Shown here: positions 29,610 through 39,850 of the stretch, piece after piece | Layout: every line of letters begins with the position of its first letter | Numbering within the stretch: position 1 is the stretch's first letter | Assembly: GCA_964017065.1 (NCBI GenBank) | Contig: OZ024785.1 | Location: 11,301,086 to 11,365,085, forward strand | Reading direction: 5' to 3' | Source: Haliclona indistincta | Taxonomy: Eukaryota; Porifera; Demospongiae; Haplosclerida; Chalinidae | Length of the DNA stretch: 64,000 bases | Translations under genes and position numbers: made by a program | Notes under the pieces: generated by a model | What the model saw: the letters and a program-made list of their open reading frames with translations, nothing else | Databases searched by the model: none | What the model was told of the DNA's origin: nothing

Positions 29610-30965
29610 CTTGAGTCAGTATACGGTTATTGCAATTAGTATACTGTTATTGAAAAGCAGTATATTACATTCTTGTGGTTGCTAGGGAAATGTCAAAGCA
29701 AACAAGCAGCAAGCCACATCCTGTGCCCTGAGCGCTTTTGCCAAGTTTCCAACGCCCAGCAGCTATTATTGGAACACCTATATTTAGATTCCATAGAAAA
29801 TGGCCACTGTAGATCGAAGAAGCGCGCGAGAGAGCAAGCTGTCAGTTGTACTCCATAGAGTCTGGCTAGTATCTTTGGACAGAGGAGCGCAATCACAGCT
29901 TAACTTGACTTATAGATTCTATGATGGTAGAGCACTATTTCCATCGCAGGCCGCCAGCGCTGTGTCTATGAGAATGGTGAGCGAGTAGCTTAAAAAAACG
30001 TACTGAAAATTTTCTTGCTCGAAGGCTGGCTGGTGTCTCAACGTAGCTGTCGAGGCGGCCTGCGGTGAAAAGTTAGCTCAGTAGTTGTTCTAAGCAAATA
30101 ATACACCAAGGCAACGTGGCGTGCTTCTTCTGGAAAATAACATGAAAACAATGAAAAAGTGGTCGCTTCGGCTTTGTAGCTCGCATTTCTGTGTACCTTG
30201 TCCGTTTTGTATGAAAGAATACTTATATAAAAGAGGATAGCCAGGAGAAACAGTATTACAAGTCTGATAAGAATTGAACAAAGACTGAAATAGTTACAGC
30301 CATTTAAAAAACATTCCTGATTTGAAAAATTAAACTCCTGACATACCTTAAACAAACAGCACTGGCAGGGATAAAGAGCATGCACCATCTTACCTTTACC
30401 AGTGAAAAGCCAGGTATTGTCATCACACTTTGAAGGCAAAATTGACTACCATACTTCCAGTACACCACAATTAGAGGCCACGTGTGTGACGGCATCATTT
30501 ACAGAACACCATCGACATCCTGGGATAAAGTATAACCTTCCGTAGAAGTCTACTGCAACACACAATTATTTTATCAAAAGAAGGAACTACAAATTCACTA
30601 TCGCAGTAAATGTGGAACACTCGTTCATCTGAAGCGTCTTTCTTACCGTAGTAGATTTCCCCCTTTAGTCAGGTTCACTATGTTCATGAAAACAGTTTCG
30701 TTCAAATTTTGTGGAGATTAGTAAACCATTATATTTTTGAAAAGCTTATGACATGAGGAATCCAAAAATCAATGTTTGCATTTGCACCAAACCTCATTTG
30801 GCCACTTTTCGGGGACTTAAAAATGGCTACCTAATTAATACTAATTAACAGAAATCATGAGCCTATTTCACTTCACACAGAGATGGTTTTCAAACATGAT
30901 ATGTAATAAGTGATCAAAAACTCACATAGCAACAGAAAAAGAATTTTGTAGCAACTAATACTAAT
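29610..30965. other. AT-rich spacer, no supported gene
   Basis: A minus-strand frame at 30038-30439 has a hydrophobic stretch (LIRLVILFLLAILFYISIL) but no ATG context or homology that I recognise. Other frames look random. Confidence 0.4.
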
Positions 30966-30969
30966 TTTA

Positions 30970-31135
30970 TTGCTCATTATCATCGTCATCACTGTCCGTA
31001 TCATTTCCAATGTTATTGTTTTCATCATTTGCACATCCTGAGCAGAGTTCTGTGCATGGTAGATTATTCTTCCTGCATGAACATGTTAGTGTAGAGCAAT
31101 CAGTTTTACACCTGCACCTTTCTCATACCTCTGGT
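30970..31135 (-). pseudogene. Cysteine-rich (CXC-like) C-terminal tail
   Basis: The minus strand reads RCRCKTDCSTLTCSCRKNNL then PCTELCSGC, followed by an acidic end (NDTDSDDDDNEQ) and a stop near 30970. The CxCxxxCxxxxCxCxxxxxxCxxxCxxC spacing recalls the CRC/Tesmin half-motif. It also recalls the Cys-rich tails of several transposon proteins in cnidarians and sponges. No upstream exons were found, so it is probably an orphaned last exon. Confidence 0.45.
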
Positions 31136-31677
31136 ATTATTTGAGCATTTATAAGTTGATAACAGGTTTTAATAGTTATATGACCGTGTCTGCAAAAACC
31201 GATGTTGTACAAGTAATTGAACTGAGATGGTCACAATTGTTATTTAGTCAGTCGTAGATTGTCATAGATATGTGCCAGGATTAGTATTATTATTTTTGTT
31301 ATTATTGTACGTTTGCGTTCTATTTTGCTCGTTTTCATTTTCTGTTTTATAAAAAAAAATTATATTTCGTTTGACAAGAATCATTACTATAGTTATGGAA
31401 GAATTGACTGTTATGTCAAAATTTTATACAATTAATTGTTATGTACTTCTTGTGTATATCACAGTCTCATTAAAATTTATTTTTGTTTTCTTACTTTACT
31501 CCCTTGCCCTGTTATTTTTTCGTTATTGCTGTTCTACTTATACTACAAAGAATAATGATCATCAACTATTCTTGTGTACTTATATTTTTATTATTTATTT
31601 CTCAAAGATCGTGACTTCCTTCAATTGATACAACAGTTGTATTATTTTTAATTTTGACCTTTCATTTGTTAGTTGAT

Positions 31678-33420
31678 ATGGAGTACGAGGAGGAGCAACA
31701 AGAGCGAGAGGAGCTAGAGCAGCAAGAACTGCAGCAACAGCAACAACAGCATGAACAAGAGCTGGAGCAGCAGCAACAGCTAGAGAAACAGGACTCTTTG
31801 CAAGAGCAAAGACGACAAATCGAAGAAGAGGAGCGTGCATTGAGAGTCAAGTTTAGACGCTTAAACAAGCGCCGGCGGCAATTAAAAATGCTGCTGAAGA
31901 GAGGACGGGGCAGGGTCATGGAGGCCGGCAAAGCATGACAACACACTATAATTTGTAAGTGTTTTTAAAATAATGTATAATTATTATATTTTTTACACAG
32001 AAATCAGCAAAGATCATCCAAATACGGTACATTGCAAAAAAAGGTTCTCAGAAGTCGTGGTATTATTGTTTTTTATTGAACTACAGACGAACAGCAAAAG
32101 CCGCTACAACCGGATCTATTTCAGTAGTACCATGACGAGCAACAGAAACCTCAGTCACCAGAAAAACAGCATCATCAGTTCTCTGACAAATGCATTCAAA
32201 CAGCTGATACATCATTTTCACCGCCAGGTATACATATCCGCTAAGATTTATTGATTCATCTATTGATTTTTTTCTGATATGTAGCTATGGATTTGATGCT
32301 AAAACAACAGTTAAGAATGACATCAGTGTTAGAAGAGATGTTAACTTTGATGAAAGAGCAAATATCTATTCAGACTATACCTCCACAGCCGCCTGAAATC
32401 GCCAATCACTCTCTGCAGTCCAACCACCTTCCACCACATCGAGCTCAAGTACGAAATAACCTTCCATCGCTTCCCTCAGATCACGTACTTTCATCTCGAG
32501 TTCAACCGGACAATTACCGCCAGCCACCTCAAATACCTTCTACAGACTACCTCCTCTCATCTCGTGCTCAACCACAAAATCACCTCCCACCACTGCCACT
32601 TCCCCCAAACAAATTCCTACCGTATGGATCTCGAACTCAAACACAAAATCAACTTCCACCAACTTCCACAGATCATGACTTCCCATCTCGAGTTCTATCA
32701 CAAAATCATCTCTCATCATCTCCCACAGACAACTTCCTACTACTTCGTCAATCCAGTCGCTCACAAGTAGCTACATTAAAGTCTCCACAGTCACTCCAAA
32801 GTTAATCTCCACAGTCACTTGAGTCACTGCTCTCAGATACATTGCTTGAATTAGGATTTTCGGACCCGACAGATTTTTTTTCAGACGAATTATCTGATAA
32901 TGGAGGTTCTGAATCATTAACAGATCGTCACCGTTCTCAAACCCCACCTCTGTTACCACCACCACTACCACAGATTCATTCACAGCAGCAGGCCCCTGTC
33001 ATACCTCAACCTCCCTTTTCTACACCTCCGAAACTACTTCCCGTAGAAAGAATTTTAGAAGAAAACTCTGGAAAAGGAGAAACACAGCTCAGACAGTTAA
33101 CTACTGCATTGAGAGATGGAGTTTTTGGTAGAGAAGCACTCGAGAAATGTTCGCTCAGTGGGCGCAAACGTACAGACACCCTTGATCCAAAAAAAGTCGA
33201 TTACATCAGGTCAGTAATTCGATCCCGTGTTCCAGAATTGAGCGATGTTGTATTTGAGTGCTTGTGGACGAAGTGTCGTCAATCATTATGCAGACAAGAC
33301 AAATTCTCACATACTTCATTAGGCTCTGGGTGGCTTTCTTCTGAAGAACAGTCACCGCACCGCTTGACTGGCTTGCAATATCTTCAGATGCTGGCTCAAT
33401 TAGATGTTCTACAGGATTAA
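31678..33420 (+). pseudogene. BEN-domain gene with Gln/Glu coiled coil, one in-frame stop
   Basis: The first exon (31678-31938) encodes a Gln/Glu-rich coiled coil (MEYEEEQQEREELEQQELQQ ...) ending in a basic patch (KFRRLNKRRRQLKMLLKRGR). From 32287 a second frame gives a Pro/Gln-rich linker with repeated LSSRxQxQNxLPPxP units. After TAA at 32803-32805 it continues in the same frame to 33420. The last 120 residues (PVERILEENSGKGETQLRQL, FGREALEKCSLSGRKRTDTL, DPKKVDYIRSVI) match the BEN domain of DNA-binding and chromatin proteins. SPQS sits on both sides of the stop, so the nonsense codon is recent or a readthrough site. Whether the coiled-coil exon joins this gene is inferred from spacing only. 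Confidence 0.55.
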
Positions 33421-33657
33421 AAAAATAATTATAATCCTACTACAATAATAATGCATTCACCTATATGTTCCATTGTATCTTCTTCACTATCGCTAGAAAG
33501 TGTAAAGGGTACACTCTCCGTGTCCGAGACCTGAACTCTTCGCCTGGACCATCTGTCCTTTTGATGATCGTAAAACTGTCTTTTGTGTTGAAAATTAGCG
33601 GTTTTCCCCAGCAGACGGTTATAGTAACCGCATAATTAGCTATCTCGACCTCTCAGC

Positions 33658-34020
33658 ATGACTCACAGCACGTACAGCTCAGTTAAAAAAGGACACCACG
33701 CGCGCGCTAAGGGCTGCTCACGTGAGCTTGAAGGTGTGACCACATGTGTTCTTGACACTCGCGCGCTCATCATGTCTGTATCTTCGAACTTGTCCTTTTT
33801 GTCTCGCCCAGCAAGGTTACCAGCAGCACAGCCCCAAGTAAGAGGATTTTACGGCAATCGTAGCCTGCCAACTCGTACGCCTCCGGGGAGACCATTGCCG
33901 GCTGTAAGATCGAACAGGACACGAAATAGCTACCAACCAAATGATGGCCTGTTTAGTTTACCACCGGTTACAATTCCTGGTTATCATGAAGAAGATAATC
34001 TGGCAGAGGCGAACGGTTAG
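33658..34020 (+). CDS. Hypothetical protein, possible first exon
   Basis: 120 residues with no recognised domain. The second half (MSVSSNLSFLSRPARLPAAQ ..., PPGRPLPAVRSNRTRNS) is Pro/Arg-rich. A donor-like CG|GTTAGCC stands at the stop. The true start could be the ATG of MSVSSN near 33772. Confidence 0.25.
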   Translation: MTHSTYSSVKKGHHARAKGCSRELEGVTTCVLDTRALIMSVSSNLSFLSRPARLPAAQPQVRGFYGNRSLPTRTPPGRPLPAVRSNRTRNSYQPNDGLFSLPPVTIPGYHEEDNLAEANG

Positions 34021-34660
34021 CCATTGGCTTAAGGGTGTGTGTGTGTGTCATGGAATCACTGTCATTTTTCCAGAAAATGCAGTTAACAATACTACGGTAT
34101 ACAACAACAGAGAAGACTTGATTTGTTTGCACAACACCAGTACAACTCTTGCACACATTGATGGAGTCCGTAGCATAATTCACTTTTTTGGAATAACTTT
34201 TAAACTCACTTTCTGTATGTTACTTTGACAAAGTCAAGCGCCGTAACCGATCGGCGAGCGAAATAAAACAGTAGACTAACTCACTCACTCACTAGCTAGT
34301 TATGTCATCAGATTATAAGAGGACTGACGACATTAGCAGTACGAATTTGCTTTCTTGCTTATAACAGTCCGTTTCAGGGTTAATTAATCGTCCAATGAAT
34401 AATTTAACTAGCGATGTGCGTGAGCGTGGTCATGCATCCGGAAATGGAATTTATCTCTGGGTGCAGAGTAGTGCTGGGTGGTATACCGGTATTTAATGAA
34501 TCGCACTATGTACAGTGAACCCCTTGTTAATTTTAACCCTTTTCTCACGGTTTGACTGTTTGAGATTTCGCGCGCAAACAACCGCGAGTCCCAGCTGTCC
34601 GTCTTCCAAGATAATAGATACGAACATAGAGATACTGAGTAGCGCAGTGATTCTTCGTCC
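34021..34660. other. Spacer with a hAT-like end motif
   Basis: TAGTGCTGGGTGGTATACCGGTAT at 34470-34493 resembles the hAT-type end TAGTGCTGGGCGATAT at 22490-22505. No coding sequence is supported. Confidence 0.35.
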
Positions 34661-34663
34661 GTC

Positions 34664-36279
34664 ATGTCCAGTGACGAATTTGAGGAGATCGTGTACATGT
34701 CTATCAACTGCAAGTGCAACGAAACCGAGGTCAGTTGTGCTTTAAGCAAGTCGCGATCAATTCTGTAAATCAACAGGCAAAAGAACCTACTGTGTTGAAA
34801 AAATTTGAGTGTACACACGATGGCTGCACGTCTGCTTACTCACGTAGGACAAAACTGAATGATCATTTGGAGCAAGTACATGGTTTGCAAATTGAAAGGG
34901 TGCGTGTGCAAAAACGCTACAATTGCCCCTTTTGTAAGCATGATCGATTCCGAACAGTTTCACTACTTCTTGCACATTGTGAAAAGGATCACGATGCTAA
35001 ACTAGGTACTGTACTGACATATTTTGCATTGATGTGCCACTAACTTGCACACATTATCAGGAAAGCAGGAGCTGAAGTTCAGCTCAATGGCTGAATTCAA
35101 TTCTTGGAGAGAAAGGAAAGAAGAGATCACATACACAACTTATGTCAGAGATAAACAAAGACTATGCATCAAGTTCAATAGTTGTTCTCTCTCTCAGGTG
35201 TCACTGATAGGTACTATTATGTATGTTGTTGGGATGGACAATACAGAGAAAACAAACAGCATAGAGCCACATCTAAAAAGCGCCCACATCAGCGTCCATC
35301 TAGAAAATTGAATGCCACATGTATATCTCGAATGTATGTGAACAGATTCGTCGAAGACCAAGTGGAGGTCATGTGGTAACTGTGTAGACAAAAAGAAGTC
35401 CGGAGGTGCCGGGAAAAAGAAACAGTGTTGCCTAAAACGAAGATGTGTGAACATGTTCAGTTCAGGTATATTATTTTGTTGCCAATCATTACTGTATCTG
35501 AACATTTGTCAGAGTTGGGAACTACAATAGAACAATCTCCAGCTGACCTGGCACTTCCCAAAGTATCCAAGGAACAGTTGGAACGAGTATGTTCATTATT
35601 GGGTTTAACATGTTCTAGTAAATAATAATTGGAATCTATTAATTTTAGGGTTATTTTAACAGCCATCCATGGTTTGTTCGTACACCTGGAAGTAATGCAC
35701 CTGATGTTCCTGTGCCTAAACAATTACTTCCTTCAAAGCCATTGAAACCACCTTCCAGTTACGAGCTGATGAAGGATTTTCTTGCCAAATTCAAGAGAAA
35801 ACCACAACGTGTTCTTGGTGATGGGAATTGTCTCTTCCGAGCTCTGTCAGCACAGCTAACTGGCACAGATCACATTGCTTTACGCAAGATTATTGTCGAA
35901 TTCGAGGCAAAAAATCCTAGCATTTTTGGCAAAAAGGTACAAGCAGCAAAGACAGATTTCACTGCTCATTTAGAGTCAATGCAGAAAATCTTAGTTTGGG
36001 GAACTGACATCGAGATTGAAGCTGCAGCATCATTGTTTCAAACTGAAATCTACGAAGCAACAGATTTGTCCTGTCAGATGGTTGAAGTTTTCACCTATCT
36101 CAAAATCGTTGCTGAGTTCACTTGCTTGTACTGACAGTATAAAGATTCGACATAAACAAGGATGGCTTGAACTGTTATTTACAAACAACCACTTCGACTC
36201 AATTCAACCAGAAAGCACCACTGTTAAACTCACTAAGCCCACTCTACTAGAAACACAGGCCACTATAAATTTATGCTAA
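34664..36279 (+). pseudogene. Chimeric C2H2 / FAR1-like / CXXC-like / OTU gene
   Basis: Exon-like blocks follow one another with short introns. 34664-34729 starts MSSDEFEEIV. 34777-35005 has two C2H2 fingers (CTHDGCTSAY ... HLEQVH; CPFCKHDRF ... HCEKDH). 35061-35199 plus 35205-35350 give FSSMAEFNSWRERKEE and YYYVCCWDGQYRENKQHRAT, the FAR1-like DNA-binding domain of MULE-type proteins. 35358-35465 gives CGNCVDKKKSGGAGKKKQCC then LKRRC, the second half of a zf-CXXC domain. 35649-36134 gives VLGDGNCLFRALSAQLTGTD, the Asp/Cys loop of an OTU peptidase. LFTNNHFDSI at about 36180-36205, in another frame, is its His motif. Frameshifts make it a pseudogene as read. FAR1 plus OTU points to a MULE-related transposon. 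Confidence 0.55.
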
Positions 36280-36289
36280 CATTGAGTTC

Positions 36290-36687
36290 ATTATACAGAT
36301 CAACAGATCCGTCGATTTTTGGCCGTGTATAGCAACACATATATCATTATTGATGCAAAAGAAATATTTGTTGAGACGCCAACAGATCTCCAACTACAGT
36401 CTTCGACATGGTCGAACTATAAGCACACTAATACAGGAAAAGTTATAATTGGCTGCACGCCAAATGGTGATGTCAGATCCGTGTCTGATTTGTATGTTGG
36501 TGCAATATCCGATGCTGAGCTTACTCGTGTTAGTGGTCTTATACAGAAACTGGATGGAAAGCAAAACATAAGTGTAATGGCTGATCGTGGTTTTACTATT
36601 CGTGATCAGCTACGTGATCATGATCAGCTACGTGAAGTGATGATGAGCATGGGTTCCTGGCTGATAGCGAAGAAGGAGACAATGTAG
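36290..36687 (+). pseudogene. DDE_Tnp_4 (Harbinger/ISL2EU-like) transposase fragment
   Basis: FLAVYSNTYIIIDAKEIFVE, then STWSNYKHTNTGKVIIGCTP, VSDLYVGAISDAELTR and ISVMADRGFTIRDQL match the DDE_Tnp_4 core in order, with the first two catalytic Asp (IDAKE, SDLY). A 15-bp duplication (GATCAGCTACGTGA) disrupts the segment after MADRGF. The third acidic residue and the N-terminal THAP/HTH part are missing. It is fused directly behind the OTU pseudogene, probably by insertion. Confidence 0.75.
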
Positions 36688-36754
36688 AGCACATAGTGAC
36701 TGGGTAAGTATTACAGATACTTTATGATTATAATAACCATTGAGTGATTGGTTT

Positions 36755-37110
36755 TTAGGTAGTCACATAACAGTTGTCTAAGCTGAAGATGTCTGTATCG
36801 ACCATCTGATGCTGAATTAGCTTGTCAGCTAGAGCATGAAACAGGCAGCTTCCATCTATTGGCATGTTACCACTGACTCTGCAGTTGAAACGACTGACAT
36901 TGTTTAAAAGAGCAACTGGACATTTTTCAGAATTTGTTGTCACTTCTCTACCCTGTACACACAGTGAAAAATTCATTTGGAAGAATAATTATAGTAAAAT
37001 ACCTTGTGATATAGTGGTGTAAGTGATGAGAGCAACATCAGTTGCTGAACTGTACTACTGACCAATACTTCAGCTTGAGGAAGGTCCTCAATACTATTAA
37101 TTAATATGTA
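36755..37110 (-). pseudogene. OTU-domain N-terminal fragment, minus strand
   Basis: Minus-strand exons at about 37108-37010 and 36960-36755 join to give TPLYHKGREVTTNSEKCP ... SGNMPIDGSCLFHALADKL. DGSCLFHALAD holds the catalytic Asp and Cys of OTU peptidases. The distal His half is absent. It is a different OTU lineage from the plus-strand copy 1 kb upstream (DGNCLFRALSAQL). Confidence 0.6.
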
Positions 37111-37785
37111 TTAGGTTCACTGTACAGTTTACTTACTAAAAAATTTCTGCTAGGAGCCATGAACGTATTAAGTGTTGGTCACACTGAGTTAAACATAAAC
37201 TTTCTGAATCTAACCAAAGATTGTTGCTTTACTGTGAATAAAATCTCTTTGTCATTAGCAATGCACTCAGCATACTAATAAAATTGAAAATTGCATTGAC
37301 AGTGATCGTGACTTCCTAATGATTACTGTACTTTGCATATAAACACCCCACAGTAAGTAGCGGTCTTTTGACTAGGTACAGGCTATGATATCTTTATGAA
37401 TTAAAAAGTATAATTAGGTATAATAGCTTCACTGTTTTTAACATCGTGCGCTGCCATTTGTCTGAATCGGATGTGGGTGTCGTTTGCAAGATGACCATTC
37501 TGATGGATACAACTGAATGATTGCTCTGAATGTGGCAGATCTATAGTCATTATACCTCATGATAGTTGGTAACTACTTGCAGCTGTTTCCCGTCAGTGAG
37601 TCAATAACACACCATTCATGACTGCTGTAATTTATCACCTTAATAACATAACATAGCATTAACAACTAGCACAAGTGTTATAAACCAAGCAAACCCCAAG
37701 GCGGTAGTGGTGAGTTGAATATAATGGGACAAACAGTATTCTCGAATTGTTAATCTCTCTCTTTAAAATTTAGTGCCAAAAAATT
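37111..37785. other. AT-rich spacer
   Basis: No supported coding sequence or repeat structure. Confidence 0.4.
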
Positions 37786-37788
37786 ATA

Positions 37789-37919
37789 ATTGCATGATGT
37801 TTTAGAGTTATACCTTAAAATGTGATAACGATTTCTCGCACTGGTATACCAGTACGAGAAATCGTTATCACATTTTAATTGTTATCACATTTAATTTATG
37901 TTTAAAACATCATGCGAAT
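37789..37919. repeat. Palindromic MITE (foldback, about 130 bp)
   Basis: ATGTGATAACGATTTCTCG (37820 on) is followed, after a loop containing ACTGGTATACCAGT, by its reverse complement ending near 37877. The outer tips GCATGATGTTTT / AAAACATCATGC also pair. No coding capacity. Confidence 0.85.
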
Positions 37920-38290
37920 TTGTGCGTACCAAAAGACTACACTCTAGTACTGAGGCAATGCCACATCCAAAGCGTCCACTCATTACTACAGTATATGCTG
38001 GGAGTTCACCTTCAAGAATTGGACAAGAAGAAAGGAAAGAGAGTTTTGCCGATTTTAGGTCTATATATGGATGGATTAGTTGTAAGTGTGTTTATGGCAA
38101 TGTGCTGTTCCACTTCATGCATTGTGTTCATTTTAGGTGCGATCAGTAGTAAGTGATGTAACCAGTGTGAGGGGGCACAGCTACAAAGTGACCATGTATA
38201 TGGGAGAGAAGTTCAATGACCTCAATCAAGGTGTCATTCATTCCATTGCAGTCCTTCACAAATTCTTGTCTATGGAACGTTGAACTCCTA
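37920..38290 (+). pseudogene. Unassigned two-exon fragment
   Basis: 37920-38080 (VPKDYTLVLRQCHIQSVHSL ... RVLPILGLYMDGLVV) ends at a donor (TTGTAAGTG), and 38137-38283 (VRSVVSDVTSVRGHSYKVTM ... LHKFLSMER, stop) follows an acceptor (TTTTAG). Protein-like but unrecognised. Confidence 0.3.
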
Positions 38291-39039
38291 GGACTAGCCA
38301 GGGACTAGCTATGCAATAATTATGATTATTTTGTGAATTGCAAACTATTCAGTGTGGGCGACTGTCTCATGAAATTTAATATACATAATAAAAAAATTAT
38401 ATAAAAATTAATCACCAATGCACAAGAGCACGTTCTAGATCCAGGCTAGCGAGCACGTGCAAGATGCAGGCTTCCTGACCAATCAAACGCGTGAATAAGT
38501 GAATACTCTGTCACATGTTCTTGTAACATGTACCACTGAGTCTCCCACCACCCATTGTTAGTTATTCAGATTAAAATTGAACAAAATAAATTAATAGTTA
38601 TGAATGTCTTGATTCATTCCTCGACGTCTGATGTCTCTAACTCGCCTGCGCCAGCGTGGCCTTGCAGCAGCTGGAACCCCAGTTCTCTCACTTCATGGCG
38701 TCTACTTTATGCTATGTCTCGGATAGTCCGGTCCCCATCCCTCCACAAAACTCAGTCTCAAAATGCACAGTCTGCGAAGGTCATCTACCACGATACAACG
38801 TACAATGTCTGTGTCAGTACCGATGGCGTTCGTCAGATTAGAGCCTGCTGTCGATAACATATCGATAAGTGAGCAAAAAGACAGCTATTCACTAACCTCT
38901 CACAGCATATTGATAAGCGAGAATGGTAGGTATGAGGAACTTACATGTGTTCTTACTGTTTTATTTTGTACATACATGTGTTGTTACTGTTTTATTACAG
39001 TATCAGGCCGTAAGGGAAACCGGTGATGTTCTATCACCT
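38291..39039. other. Spacer with short open stretches
   Basis: An open stretch, 38656-38841 ([20 protein letters not shown]), has a pair of CxxC-like cysteines but is unassigned. Confidence 0.3.
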
Positions 39040-39049
39040 ATACAATAGG

Positions 39050-39540
39050 TAATTCTTGAAAATCTCTTACGATATGCTACTCATTTTTTTCAGCCCTTGC
39101 TGTATACAAATTTGGCGAGGAAGCTTCTTCATTAGCAAGCGCCAAAAATCCTCCCCACTGCTTTACAGATACAGCTGTATTATGATGAAGTGGATGTGTG
39201 CAATGAGATAGGATGTACAGAAGGCAATTTGAATATCTTTTGCTGAGTACACATCAATGACTAGAGTCAGTTTTGAAAATAACTATGGCTGAATGTTTTT
39301 CTAATTAATGAGATTGTACTGTTTCTGTCTACAAAGAACAGTGATGGGGGTTCAAATATAGAAATTGAGTTTCCACACAGCTTGCCAGAGAGGAGAGAAG
39401 AGCACTTTACCTTCACTGCTTTGGACATGCACTTAACCTAGCAGTGGGTGACACTCTCAAAGGTTCGAAATTATGCCGGAATGCTTTAGAGGTTGTGACG
39501 AATATCTTAAATATCTTTGTAACTTATTCAAGGCACAACT
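39050..39540 (+). pseudogene. hAT-family transposase fragment joined to an unclassified repeat
   Basis: 39390-39530 reads ERRALYLHCFGHALNLAVGD, TLKGSKLCRNALEVV. The HCxxHxLNLAV motif is typical of hAT and ZMYM/DUF4371-type transposases. Before it, at about 39160-39240, lies LQIQLYYDEVDVCNEIGCTE, matching a LYYDDxExxNxLG motif I recall from multi-copy invertebrate proteins of unknown class. Both are scraps. Confidence 0.5.
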
Positions 39541-39850
39541 ACAGAGAGCAGAACCACTGATTCCAATACCTCTTCCAAAACTTCCCTGGCAAAAGATTGC
39601 TACTGATTTGTTCCCGTGGACGAATAATTGGGATGTCTTGACTGTAGACTACTATTCCCGTTAAATTGAGATGGCTCTTCTCAATCATATTTCGTCTACT
39701 GAAGTTATAAAAAAGTTGAAGAGCATTTTCGCTCGGCACGGGATTCCCAGAATCATAGTCTTGGATGGAGGAAAGCAGTATGTATCTGAAGAATTCGAAC
39801 AGTTCGCCAAAGGCTATGGATTTCAACACTGAACTAGCAGTTAAGAATTA
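39541..39850 (+). pseudogene. Gypsy integrase core fragment
   Basis: QRAEPLIPIPLPKLPWQKIA, TDLFPWTNNWDVLTVDYYSR, then after TAA at 39662-39664 IEMALLNHISSTEVIKKL, IFARHGIPRIIVLDGGKQYV and EEFEQFAKGYGFQH. This is the rve core of a K02A2.6-like Gypsy element with the first Asp (ATDLF) and a second site altered to LDGGKQY. It starts within a few bases of the hAT fragment and ends at 39833 before the catalytic Glu. Confidence 0.75.

Noticed and set aside
31595..31946. Minus-strand Ser/Cys-rich frame opposite the coiled-coil exon
   Set aside because: It is the complement of CAG/GAG codons; no independent support.
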